Source of the DNA: Methanocorpusculum sp.
Lineage (GTDB): Archaea; Halobacteriota; Methanomicrobia; Methanomicrobiales; Methanocorpusculaceae
Direction of reading: 5' to 3'
Length of the DNA stretch: 11,209 bases
Assembly: GCA_017555685.1 (NCBI GenBank)
Contig: JAFZFW010000152.1
Location: 1-11,209 of the forward strand
Both the position numbers and the translations under genes were made by a program. Shown one piece after another: positions 5,654 through 11,209 of this stretch (position 1 is its first letter; the number at the start of each line of letters is the position of its first letter). The notes below the pieces were generated by a model that was given only the letters and a program-made list of their open reading frames with translations, was not told the origin of the DNA and searched no databases.

Positions 5654-6244
5654 ATGTCCGAAGCACCGAAAAAAGTCGCCGAGATTGCCGTCATCCTCGG
5701 CATCCCGGAAGCCGAAGTCCGTCAGATTGCCAAAGAGTATGAAATCATCCTTCCGGGCAAAAAAATCGGAAAAGTTGCCGTCTACGAAGACAGCGTCGTC
5801 GACCGCTTCAGAAAAGTTGCCGACTTACGCGCTCAGGGACTCCCGCATGATGTAATCGTTCCGGCAATTCGCGGCGGAAAATCCTTGGAAGAGCGTGCCT
5901 TAGAAGACATGAAACGGATGGGAATCGAAGCTCCGAAAGATGTCCCAAAGGAAGCACCAAAACCGATTCCGCGTACCGAAACCGAAGAGGAACTCATCCT
6001 CGCTGTCCGTTCAATGGAATCCAAAGTCGTCAGTATGGATCACCGTTTTGCTGCTCTGCGCGATAAAAATGAGGCTGACATGGAAAAGTTCTCGGATGCG
6101 GTTGCCGGACTTTCTGCTGACATCTCCTCCTTAAAAGAACAGATGTTCACCCTCTGGGATCAGATTGCTTCCCTTGAATCCTTCTTACGGGAGCAGAGTG
6201 CTGCACAAAAGGAAGCAAACAGCAAGCCATTCTGGAAGAGATAA
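5654..6244 (+). CDS. MerR-type HTH protein with C-terminal coiled coil (RacA-like architecture)
   Basis: A 196-residue soluble protein. Residues about 5-75 look like a MerR-type winged helix-turn-helix: KVAEIAVILGIPEAEVRQIAKEY is the recognition part, VAVYEDSVVDRFRKVADLRAQGLP the wing and following helix. A Pro/Lys linker (about 92-108) leads to a long, strongly charged heptad-like helix (about 109-187), probably a dimeric coiled coil. The tail ends in KPFWKR. There is no metal- or drug-binding C-terminal domain as in classical MerR regulators. The architecture resembles bacterial RacA, a DNA-binding chromosome-anchoring protein, but I claim no homology of function. It could be a regulator or a nucleoid-structuring protein. 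A TTTATC element lies 29-34 bases before the ATG. A hairpin spanning the stop codon and T6 end the transcript, so it is separate from pycBA. Confidence 0.75.
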   Translation: MSEAPKKVAEIAVILGIPEAEVRQIAKEYEIILPGKKIGKVAVYEDSVVDRFRKVADLRAQGLPHDVIVPAIRGGKSLEERALEDMKRMGIEAPKDVPKEAPKPIPRTETEEELILAVRSMESKVVSMDHRFAALRDKNEADMEKFSDAVAGLSADISSLKEQMFTLWDQIASLESFLREQSAAQKEANSKPFWKR

Positions 6245-6273
6245 CTCCCCTCTTCCCTATAGACTACTTTTTT
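6234..6273 (+). terminator. Stop-codon-containing hairpin plus T6 after the MerR/coiled-coil gene
   Basis: GGAAGAG (6234-6240) pairs perfectly with CTCTTCC (6250-6256) around a 9-base loop that contains the TAA stop (6242-6244). T6 follows at 6268-6273. Confidence 0.65.
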
Positions 6274-6285
6274 ACCTTTCACGTC

Positions 6286-6323
6286 CAAAATAATAACGGT
6301 TTAGATAACTCGCTAACCGGGAG
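6286..6323 (+). promoter_or_regulatory. pycBA promoter region with imperfect dyad and ribosome-binding site
   Basis: An AT-rich element around AAAATAATAA (about 6287-6296) could be the TATA box. CGGTTTAG (6297-6304) and CTAACCG (6313-6319) form an imperfect dyad with one extra T, near the expected transcription start, a position suited to a repressor. GGGAG (6319-6323) is 11 bases before the pycB ATG and may be the Shine-Dalgarno site, though the spacing is long. Confidence 0.4.
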
Positions 6324-6334
6324 TTTTCTTTGAA

Positions 6335-8062
6335 ATGACACAACTCAAAATCACCGATACCACGCTTCGTGATGCACATCAGTCCTTAGCAGCGACCCGC
6401 ATGCGCACCGAAGATATGCTTTCCCTCGCCGCCGAGATGGAAAAAGCCGGTTTCTGGTCTGTTGAAGCATGGGGAGGTGCAACCTTTGACACCTGTATCC
6501 GTTACTTAAACGACGACCCGTGGCAGAGACTGCGCGATCTCCGGGAAATATTCGTAAAGACCCCAATCCAGATGCTCTTACGCGGTCAGAACCTCGTTGG
6601 ATACAAACACTACCCAGACGATGTTGTTGACAAATTTATCGGAGCTGCCGCAAAGAATGGCGTCGGCGTCTTCCGCGTATTCGATGCATTAAACGATATC
6701 CGCAATATGCAGCGCTCGATGCAGGCTGTCATCGACAACGGCTGTCACCTTCAGGGCACAATATCATATACCACAAGCCCTGTCCACTCCATCGCCGGAT
6801 TCGTGGATATGGCAGAAGAGCTCTACAACCTCGGCTGTAACTCTATCTGTATCAAAGACATGGCAGGTCTCATCATGCCGGAAGCTGCACGTGAACTTAT
6901 CTCCGGCATCAAAGAGCGTGTTGACATCCCGGTTTGTCTGCACACCCACTCTACCTCCGGAATCGCTCCGATGAGCTATCAGGCAGCAATCGATGCAGGC
7001 GTAGATATCCTTGATACTGCTATGTCTCCGTTTGCCGGGGGAACCAGTCAGCCGGCAACTGAATCCATCGTTGCATCCCTTGCTGGAACTGCCCGCGACA
7101 CCGGAATCTCATTAGAGACTCTGCGCACCATCAAGAACGAAGCAGTCAAGATTCGCGGAAAATACGACTGCTTAATCGACGGTATCTCGATGCGCATCGA
7201 CTCCGATGTTCTTGTCTACCAGCTTCCGGGCGGAATGATTTCCAACCTGGTCTCCCAGCTCAAAGAGCAGAACGCTCTTGACAAACTCGATGAAGTATTA
7301 GTTGAGCTGCCAAACGTCAGAGCAGACTTAGGCTACCCGCCGCTGGTCACTCCGACCTCCCAGATTGTCGGAACACAGGCAGTCTTAAACGTCTTAATGG
7401 GCGGACGCTACAAGACCGTCACCAACGAAGTCCGCGACTATCTCCGCGGCCTCTACGGAAAGAGCCCGAAGGCACTCGACCCGGCATTCATCGAATCTAT
7501 CGTCGGTCCGATTGAGAGAATCGAATGCCGCCCGGCAGACACTTTAGAGCCGGTCTATGACAAGATGAAGGCAGATGCCGAGTCTCAGGGATTAGTCAAG
7601 AAGGAAGAAGACGTCTTAACCTACATCCTCTACCCGGCTATTGCCCCGGCATTCCTGAAGGGTGAAAAGAAGGCAGAGCCGCTTCCGGAACCGAAGGCAG
7701 CACCTGCTCCGGTCAGCGACTACGAGATTCCGCGCTCGATGGAAGTCGAGGTTGACGGAGAAATCTTTGCAGTCCGTATCTTATCCGTCGAAGGCGAGTC
7801 TGTCGTCAGCGCAGATGCTGAGGCAAACCTCAGACCAAGAGGAGATGTGCCCGGCGGTGTCAAGAGCAGCATTCAGGGAATGGTTCTTGACATCAAAGTC
7901 CAGGCAGGTCAGAAGGTTTCTGCAGGAGACACGCTTCTCGTACTCGAGGCTATGAAGATGGAAAACCCGGTTGTCAGTCCGGTTGACGGAACTGTCACGG
8001 AAATCTTCGTAGAAAACGGAGCTGTCGTCCAGAGCGGAGACGTTCTTGTGGTGGTGAAATGA
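6335..8062 (+). CDS. pycB: Pyruvate carboxylase subunit B (carboxyltransferase plus biotin carrier)
   Basis: A 575-residue biotinylated subunit. It transfers CO2 from carboxybiotin to pyruvate and makes oxaloacetate in the cytoplasm, feeding the partial TCA pathway of a methanogen. The carboxyltransferase TIM barrel (about residues 4-300) has the metal and substrate motifs DTTLRDAHQS (R12, D13), CIKDMAG with K174 as the metal-bridging lysine, and HTHSTSG with H203 and H205. A PYC/OAD-type conserved domain follows to about 445, then a Pro/Ala/Glu-rich linker (about 446-470), and a biotinyl domain (about 500-575) with EAMKMEN and the biotin lysine K541. The same architecture is found in the oxaloacetate decarboxylase alpha subunit. 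The neighbouring biotin carboxylase and the absence of membrane beta and gamma subunits favour pyruvate carboxylase. pycB comes first and overlaps pycA by 4 bp (ATGA). Confidence 0.93.
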   Translation: MTQLKITDTTLRDAHQSLAATRMRTEDMLSLAAEMEKAGFWSVEAWGGATFDTCIRYLNDDPWQRLRDLREIFVKTPIQMLLRGQNLVGYKHYPDDVVDKFIGAAAKNGVGVFRVFDALNDIRNMQRSMQAVIDNGCHLQGTISYTTSPVHSIAGFVDMAEELYNLGCNSICIKDMAGLIMPEAARELISGIKERVDIPVCLHTHSTSGIAPMSYQAAIDAGVDILDTAMSPFAGGTSQPATESIVASLAGTARDTGISLETLRTIKNEAVKIRGKYDCLIDGISMRIDSDVLVYQLPGGMISNLVSQLKEQNALDKLDEVLVELPNVRADLGYPPLVTPTSQIVGTQAVLNVLMGGRYKTVTNEVRDYLRGLYGKSPKALDPAFIESIVGPIERIECRPADTLEPVYDKMKADAESQGLVKKEEDVLTYILYPAIAPAFLKGEKKAEPLPEPKAAPAPVSDYEIPRSMEVEVDGEIFAVRILSVEGESVVSADAEANLRPRGDVPGGVKSSIQGMVLDIKVQAGQKVSAGDTLLVLEAMKMENPVVSPVDGTVTEIFVENGAVVQSGDVLVVVK

Positions 8063-9561
8063 GCAGAAACCAGTACTTCGACAAAGTATTAGTTGCAAAC
8101 CGCGGTGAGATTGCCATCCGCGTCATGCGTGCATGCCGCGAGATGGGAATCGAGACTGTTGCGGTTTACTCGGAAGCCGATGAGAATTCCCTGCACGTAA
8201 AGTATGCAGACGAGGCATTCTTAATCGGCCAGGCTCACCCGACCAAGAGCTATCTGAATATGGACCGTATCTTAGAGGTAGCTGATATGGCAGGAGCAGA
8301 TGCTATCCACCCGGGATACGGCTTCCTTGCAGAAAAAGCAGCATTCTCCGGAGCGGTAAAGAAGGCAGGCTTTGCCTACATCGGTCCGTCAGAGGAGACC
8401 ATCCGTATGATGGGTTCCAAACTCGACTCCAAGCAGGCAATGCATGACGCAGGTGTTCCGGTTCTTCCGTGGACACAGTCGACAAGCCACGAGGAAGCAA
8501 AGGCATTTGCAGAATCCATCGGCTACCCGGTTATCGTTAAAGCATCCGCCGGCGGAGGCGGTATTGGAATGACGATTGTCAACAACGAAGCCGAACTCGA
8601 TGAGGCAATCGCCAAATCCAGCAGAACGGCTGCCGCTGCATTCGGTGACTCCACGGTCTTCATCGAGAAGTATCTCGCAAAACCGCGTCACATTGAAGTG
8701 CAGGTCTTCGCAGACAAGCAGGGCGATGTTGTGCACATGTTCGAGCGTGAGTGTTCGATTCAGAGAAGACACCAGAAGTTAATCGAGGAAGCACCGTGTC
8801 CGATTATGACTCCGGAGCTTCGCGAGCGTATGACGCAGTCTGCTATCACTGTTGCAAAGACCTGCGGCTACGAAAATGCCGGAACGGTTGAGTTCCTCTA
8901 CGATGACGGCAACTACTACTTCATGGAGATGAACACCCGTCTGCAGGTCGAGCACACGGTCACCGAGCTCGTTACCGGTATTGATATGGTTAGAATGCAG
9001 ATTATGGTCGCTGCAGGTGAGCCGCTGCCGTATGCACAGGATCAGATTACCTGCCGCGGACACGCTATCGAATGCCGTATCAATGCGGAAGACCCGATGA
9101 ACAACTTCACGGCAGACGCAGGAAAGATTACCCACTACCGCTCTCCGGGAGGTCCGGGTATTCGTATCGACAGCTGTATCCACAACGGATACTCGATTCC
9201 GCCGCACTATGACTCGATGATTGCCAAGCTCTGTGCCCGTGCAATGACTCGTGAAGAGACCATCAACCGTATGCGCCGCGCACTGATGGAGTACGTCATC
9301 TTAGGCGTAAAGACAACTCTTCCGCTGCACTATGCAGTCATGAACAATCCGGAGTTCATCGCCGGAAACACGCACACCCACTTCCTCTCCGAGCCGACTG
9401 TTGAGAGTTCCCTCTCGCAGTACATGCGCGAGAGCGAGACCCGTATGCACCAGCTTGCTGACTCCCTGAAGATTGAGAAGGGTAAAACCGTTGCGGTAAC
9501 TGCTGCAGTTACGGCATATATGAACGCGTTAGCACAGAAGAACGCAGTAAAGAAGGAATAA
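8059..9561 (+). CDS. pycA: Pyruvate carboxylase subunit A (biotin carboxylase)
   Basis: A 500-residue ATP-grasp enzyme. It carboxylates the biotin on PycB using ATP and bicarbonate. The N-terminal domain starts FDKVLVANRGEIAIRVMRAC. The ATP-grasp glycine loop is KASAGGGGIGM (161-171). Active-site residues at the places expected from E. coli AccC are K161, H211, K240 (RRHQKLIEEAP), E278, E290, N292 and R294 (EMNTRLQVEHTVTE) and E298. The C-terminal domain has the usual IECRINAEDP and PPHYDSMIAKL. A tail of about 50 residues beyond the core ends KKE. The glycine loop has Ile where AccC has Arg. The start overlaps the pycB stop (ATGA), with GGTGA at 8053-8057 as ribosome-binding site, so the subunits should be made in balance. 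The stop lies within a perfect inverted repeat. Confidence 0.95.
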   Translation: MSRNQYFDKVLVANRGEIAIRVMRACREMGIETVAVYSEADENSLHVKYADEAFLIGQAHPTKSYLNMDRILEVADMAGADAIHPGYGFLAEKAAFSGAVKKAGFAYIGPSEETIRMMGSKLDSKQAMHDAGVPVLPWTQSTSHEEAKAFAESIGYPVIVKASAGGGGIGMTIVNNEAELDEAIAKSSRTAAAAFGDSTVFIEKYLAKPRHIEVQVFADKQGDVVHMFERECSIQRRHQKLIEEAPCPIMTPELRERMTQSAITVAKTCGYENAGTVEFLYDDGNYYFMEMNTRLQVEHTVTELVTGIDMVRMQIMVAAGEPLPYAQDQITCRGHAIECRINAEDPMNNFTADAGKITHYRSPGGPGIRIDSCIHNGYSIPPHYDSMIAKLCARAMTREETINRMRRALMEYVILGVKTTLPLHYAVMNNPEFIAGNTHTHFLSEPTVESSLSQYMRESETRMHQLADSLKIEKGKTVAVTAAVTAYMNALAQKNAVKKE

Positions 9562-9568
9562 TTCCTTC
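9552..9568 (+). terminator. Perfect inverted repeat around the pycA stop codon
   Basis: GAAGGAAT (9552-9559) is mirrored by ATTCCTTC (9561-9568) with a one-base centre. The TAA stop (9559-9561) lies at the centre. A usable loop would leave a 6-bp stem. Only a weak T4 run follows (ATCTTTTCGG), so termination is plausible but unproven. Confidence 0.45.
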
Positions 9569-9584
9569 AAACATCTTTTCGGAA

Positions 9585-9617
9585 CATATATATTCTCAAA
9601 CAGCATTCTTAATATGC
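9585..9617 (+). promoter_or_regulatory. tRNA promoter: TATA box and ATGC initiator box
   Basis: CATATATAT (9585-9593) is followed by ATGC at 9614-9617, about 25 bp later. This matches the box A/box B arrangement of archaeal stable-RNA promoters. Transcription from the ATGC box would give a leader of about 8-11 nt before the mature tRNA. Confidence 0.6.
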
Positions 9618-9624
9618 ACTTTTT

Positions 9625-9698
9625 GCTGCGGTGGCCTAGTTGGTTAGGGCGTCGGACTCATAATCCGAAGGTCGGGGGTTCGGATCCCTCTCGCAGCA
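9625..9698 (+). tRNA. tRNA with anticodon CAT, probably elongator tRNA-Met
   Basis: A 74-nt cloverleaf. The acceptor GCTGCGG (9625-9631) pairs with TCGCAGC (9691-9697) with one G-T pair, and the discriminator is A (9698). The D-arm reads GGCCTAGTTGGTTAGGGC. The anticodon stem TCGGA/TCCGA encloses CTCATAA, with anticodon CAT at 9659-9661. The T-arm is GGGGG-TTCGGAT-CCCTC (9674-9690) with one G-T pair. CCA is not encoded, no intron is seen, and T4 (9700-9703) follows. The body resembles archaeal elongator Met tRNAs. A tRNA-Ile2 whose CAT anticodon is modified to read AUA cannot be excluded by eye. It does not look like the initiator. Confidence 0.93.
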
Positions 9699-9733
9699 CT
9701 TTTCATAATTCAGTTCTCAAGGACGACAGTCTG

Positions 9734-9752
9734 TTCCTGAAATGCTATATAC
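9734..9752 (+). promoter_or_regulatory. Promoter of the second chagasin-like gene, with a box shared with the third
   Basis: TTCCTGAAA (9734-9742), three bases, then TATATAC (9746-9752), 28 bases before the ATG at 9774. The same TTCCTGAAA-N3-TATATAC string occurs at 10219-10237. No Shine-Dalgarno site is present; a leaderless mRNA is predicted. Confidence 0.6.
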
Positions 9753-9773
9753 TCCCGAATCATATGTTCTTCC

Positions 9774-10202
9774 ATGAAGAAGTTCGCGATTCTTTTCGTT
9801 ATTTCTCTTGTTCTTCTCGGCTGTTTTGTTTCAGCAGGCGCTGCTTCAGCAGCAGATGAGCCGTCACACACTGCCGCAACGGTTTTTTCAAAATGCAATG
9901 AGATAGTAACCATAACCGCTGTCGGTAATCCGACTACCGGATACACCTGGTCTGAACCGAAGGTCTCAGCCGGTCTTGAGATTGTTTACTCAGACTATAT
10001 CCAGTCCAAACCGGGAATGATTGGTACCGGCGGTTTATTTGAATGGGGCATAACTGCAGACACGCCGGGATTCTATCTCTTTAAGACTGAATACAACCGT
10101 GGATGGGAAAATGAGCCGAAGATGACTCTCAACGTAGTGTTTGTGTATTTCCCGGAATTTGTGGACATACACTCAGGAGTAATAAGCATTCGTCAGTATT
10201 GA
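9774..10202 (+). CDS. Exported chagasin-like (inhibitor I42) protein
   Basis: A 142-residue secreted or surface protein. The hydrophobic signal (about residues 4-26) contains both a lipobox-like VLLGC (C17) and an AASAADE site suited to signal peptidase I, so soluble export or lipid anchoring are both possible. The I42 domain fills the rest. Loop 1 is NPTTGYTW (52-59) and loop 2 is GTGG (84-87). Loop 3 is NRGWE, where RPW is usual, so the proline is replaced by glycine (R109, W111 kept). Members of the family inhibit papain-like cysteine proteases. Most of the signature is intact, so inhibition is plausible. The domain is followed by an extra C-terminal segment of about 20 residues (FPEFVDIHSGVISIRQY). 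It lies 75 bp downstream of the tRNA and has its own promoter. Confidence 0.88.
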   Translation: MKKFAILFVISLVLLGCFVSAGAASAADEPSHTAATVFSKCNEIVTITAVGNPTTGYTWSEPKVSAGLEIVYSDYIQSKPGMIGTGGLFEWGITADTPGFYLFKTEYNRGWENEPKMTLNVVFVYFPEFVDIHSGVISIRQY

Positions 10203-10218
10203 CCGGCAGCAGGGTATT

Positions 10219-10237
10219 TTCCTGAAAGGATATATAC
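10219..10237 (+). promoter_or_regulatory. Promoter of the third chagasin-like gene, with the shared upstream box
   Basis: TTCCTGAAA (10219-10227), spacer GGA, then TATATAC (10231-10237), 29 bases before the ATG at 10260. TCCT-GAA-AGGA (10220-10230) is also a small dyad at the BRE position. The box and TATA match those at 9734-9752 at every base outside the spacer. Confidence 0.6.
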
Positions 10238-10259
10238 TGACACCTCATATTTTTCTCTC

Positions 10260-10667
10260 ATGAAGAAGTCTCCGTTAATTTTTATGACCGCCGCAGTCCT
10301 CCTTGGCTGTATCTTTGGAGCGGGATGTATCTCTTACGAGGAGATGTATGAATATGAAGTGACATTTGATTACTCCGGCGGAGAGGAATCAGTCTCCGCA
10401 AAAACCGGGGAGATTGTAACCATCACCACCCAAACCAATCCGTCAACCGGCTACTCATGGACAGAACCGGTTGTCTCCGAAGGATTACAGATTGTCGGAG
10501 AAGGCGGTTATACTGATGCTGAACCGGGACTTGTCGGTGCAGGTGGATACCACTACTGGAATGTTGTCGCAGAAAATCCGGGAACCTATACATTCACCAC
10601 CGAATACAAACGCCCGTGGGAGAATGAGTCCATTAGTACCATCACTGTTACCCTTAACTTCAGATAA
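10260..10667 (+). CDS. Chagasin-like (inhibitor I42) lipoprotein with all three inhibitory loops
   Basis: A 135-residue exported protein and the most canonical of the three in this window. The signal peptide ends in GAGCIS, so C23 is the probable lipid-modified cysteine; C17 (LLGC) is a weaker alternative. The I42 domain has NPSTGYSW (60-67), GAGG (93-96) and RPWEN (118-122), the complete set of loops with which chagasin blocks papain-like cysteine proteases. Activity against such enzymes outside the cell is therefore likely by family knowledge. The target could be an endogenous protease or one from a host or neighbour; nothing here decides that. Three bases separate its stop from the GNAT gene, which is probably on the same mRNA. 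The domain and promoter resemble those of the gene 57 bp upstream, suggesting tandem duplication. Confidence 0.92.
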   Translation: MKKSPLIFMTAAVLLGCIFGAGCISYEEMYEYEVTFDYSGGEESVSAKTGEIVTITTQTNPSTGYSWTEPVVSEGLQIVGEGGYTDAEPGLVGAGGYHYWNVVAENPGTYTFTTEYKRPWENESISTITVTLNFR

Positions 10668-10670
10668 ACA

Positions 10671-11186
10671 ATGAATCTCTCTCTGAAAACAATCACCGAT
10701 AACGACCTTCCGCAGTACAAACAGGACATGCAGGAGGCCTTTCAGAATGGCTTCGAAGAAGTCTTTGGAAAAACCGCAGAGCGCATTCTTCCGGAAAAGG
10801 ATATTGACGAATCACTGAACACCAAAGGCGCTGTCGCGTACAAAGCTGTTGTTGACGGAGAAATGGTCGGTGGAGCGGTTGTGGTAATTGATGAGGAAAC
10901 TCAGCATAACCACCTTCATTTTCTCTATGTAAAAACCGGCATCCAGACAAAAGGCATTGGTTATGCTATCTGGACCGAGATTGAAAAACGGTATCCGGAA
11001 ACAAAAATCTGGGAAACGTGTACTCCCTACTTTGAAAAAAGAAACGTCCACTTCTATGTTAACAAATGCGGATTCCACATCACTGAGTTCATAAATGCTC
11101 ATCACCATGAGCCGGATTCTCCGGATGACTTTATCGGTGACGGGGGCGACGGGATGTTTACGATGCAGAAAAGAATGAATGGGTAA
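10671..11186 (+). CDS. GNAT-family N-acetyltransferase
   Basis: A 171-residue acyl-CoA-dependent acetyltransferase with unknown acceptor. The GNAT core is visible: strands around YKAVVDGEMVGGAVVVID (57-74), motif A LHFLYVKTGIQTKGIGYAIW (82-101) with the CoA pyrophosphate loop Q92-T-K-G-I-G97, and HFYVNKCGF (127-135) as the usual FYxxxGF element. A histidine- and aspartate-rich stretch (AHHHEPDSPDDFIGDGGDG) follows before the last strand. Length is normal. The ATG lies three bases after the chagasin stop and has no Shine-Dalgarno site, so translation probably depends on coupling or read-through of ribosomes. A strong hairpin containing the stop codon ends the gene. A functional link to the protease inhibitor is not evident. 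Confidence 0.85.
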   Translation: MNLSLKTITDNDLPQYKQDMQEAFQNGFEEVFGKTAERILPEKDIDESLNTKGAVAYKAVVDGEMVGGAVVVIDEETQHNHLHFLYVKTGIQTKGIGYAIWTEIEKRYPETKIWETCTPYFEKRNVHFYVNKCGFHITEFINAHHHEPDSPDDFIGDGGDGMFTMQKRMNG

Positions 11187-11207
11187 ATCCCAAGTCAGGA
11201 TTTACTC
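11181..11207 (+). terminator. Stop-codon-containing hairpin after the GNAT gene
   Basis: GGGTAAATCC (11181-11190) pairs with GGATTTACTC (11198-11207) over 10 bp with one G-T pair and a 7-base loop. The TAA stop (11184-11186) lies in the left arm. Any oligo-T tract would be beyond the window end. Confidence 0.6.
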
Positions 11208-11209
11208 AG

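Noticed and set aside
6335..8062. Oxaloacetate decarboxylase alpha subunit as the name for the biotinylated protein
   Set aside because: Domain order is the same, but the overlapping biotin carboxylase gene and lack of beta/gamma membrane subunit genes favour pyruvate carboxylase.
8389..9207. Two long minus-strand frames (8389-8772 and 8779-9207) inside pycA
   Set aside because: Antisense shadows of the highly conserved biotin carboxylase; they have no promoters or family resemblance.
1..11209. CRISPR array, transposase, integrase, phage or toxin-antitoxin genes
   Set aside because: None seen. There are no regularly spaced repeats and no mobile-element gene, and the tRNA shows no partial 3' copy nearby that would suggest an attachment site.

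Overview
The window looks like chromosome from a methanogenic archaeon, most likely of the Methanomicrobiales and possibly Methanocorpusculum-like. That assignment is inference from gene content and style. The signs are a stand-alone two-subunit pyruvate carboxylase (pycB-pycA), a phenylacetate-CoA-ligase-type gene followed by a tandem-ACT gene, NikR, a DUF4013-type membrane protein, TATA boxes at archaeal spacing, oligo-T terminators, and a tRNA gene without encoded CCA. No transposase, integrase, phage gene or CRISPR array was seen. The region reads as core or lightly accessory chromosome.

Layout. Positions 1-1477 (+) hold the 3' part of an aryl-CoA ligase gene (paaK family) and an ACT-domain gene, ending in a structured 3' element with oligo-T tracts. 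A 337-bp gene-free stretch with several inverted repeats leads to nikR (1815-2234, +), which converges on a ferritin gene (2273-2785, -). Next come a DUF4013-like membrane protein (2929-3582, +), a converging rhomboid-like membrane protein (-), and a small single-span membrane protein of unknown function (-). A two-domain chagasin-like lipoprotein (4877-5593, +), a MerR-type helix-turn-helix/coiled-coil protein (5654-6244, +) and pycB-pycA (6335-9561, +) follow. The right end has a tRNA with anticodon CAT (9625-9698), two more chagasin-like exported proteins (9774-10202 and 10260-10667), and a GNAT acetyltransferase gene (10671-11186) directly behind the last one.

How the genes work together. 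PycB and PycA form pyruvate carboxylase, which makes oxaloacetate for biosynthesis. The ligase/ACT pair fits activation of aryl acids for aromatic amino acid synthesis. NikR and ferritin handle nickel and iron, which matter greatly to a methanogen. The three chagasin-family proteins suggest a local expansion of exported cysteine-protease inhibitors.

Two architectural habits recur. Most transcription units have a TATA-like element about 25-34 bp before the start codon, which predicts leaderless or nearly leaderless mRNAs. Several genes end in inverted repeats that contain the stop codon. The most interesting items are the chagasin cluster with a shared promoter box, the folded element after the ACT gene, the RacA-like MerR/coiled-coil protein, and the rhomboid-like protein with a GFSP active-site variant.
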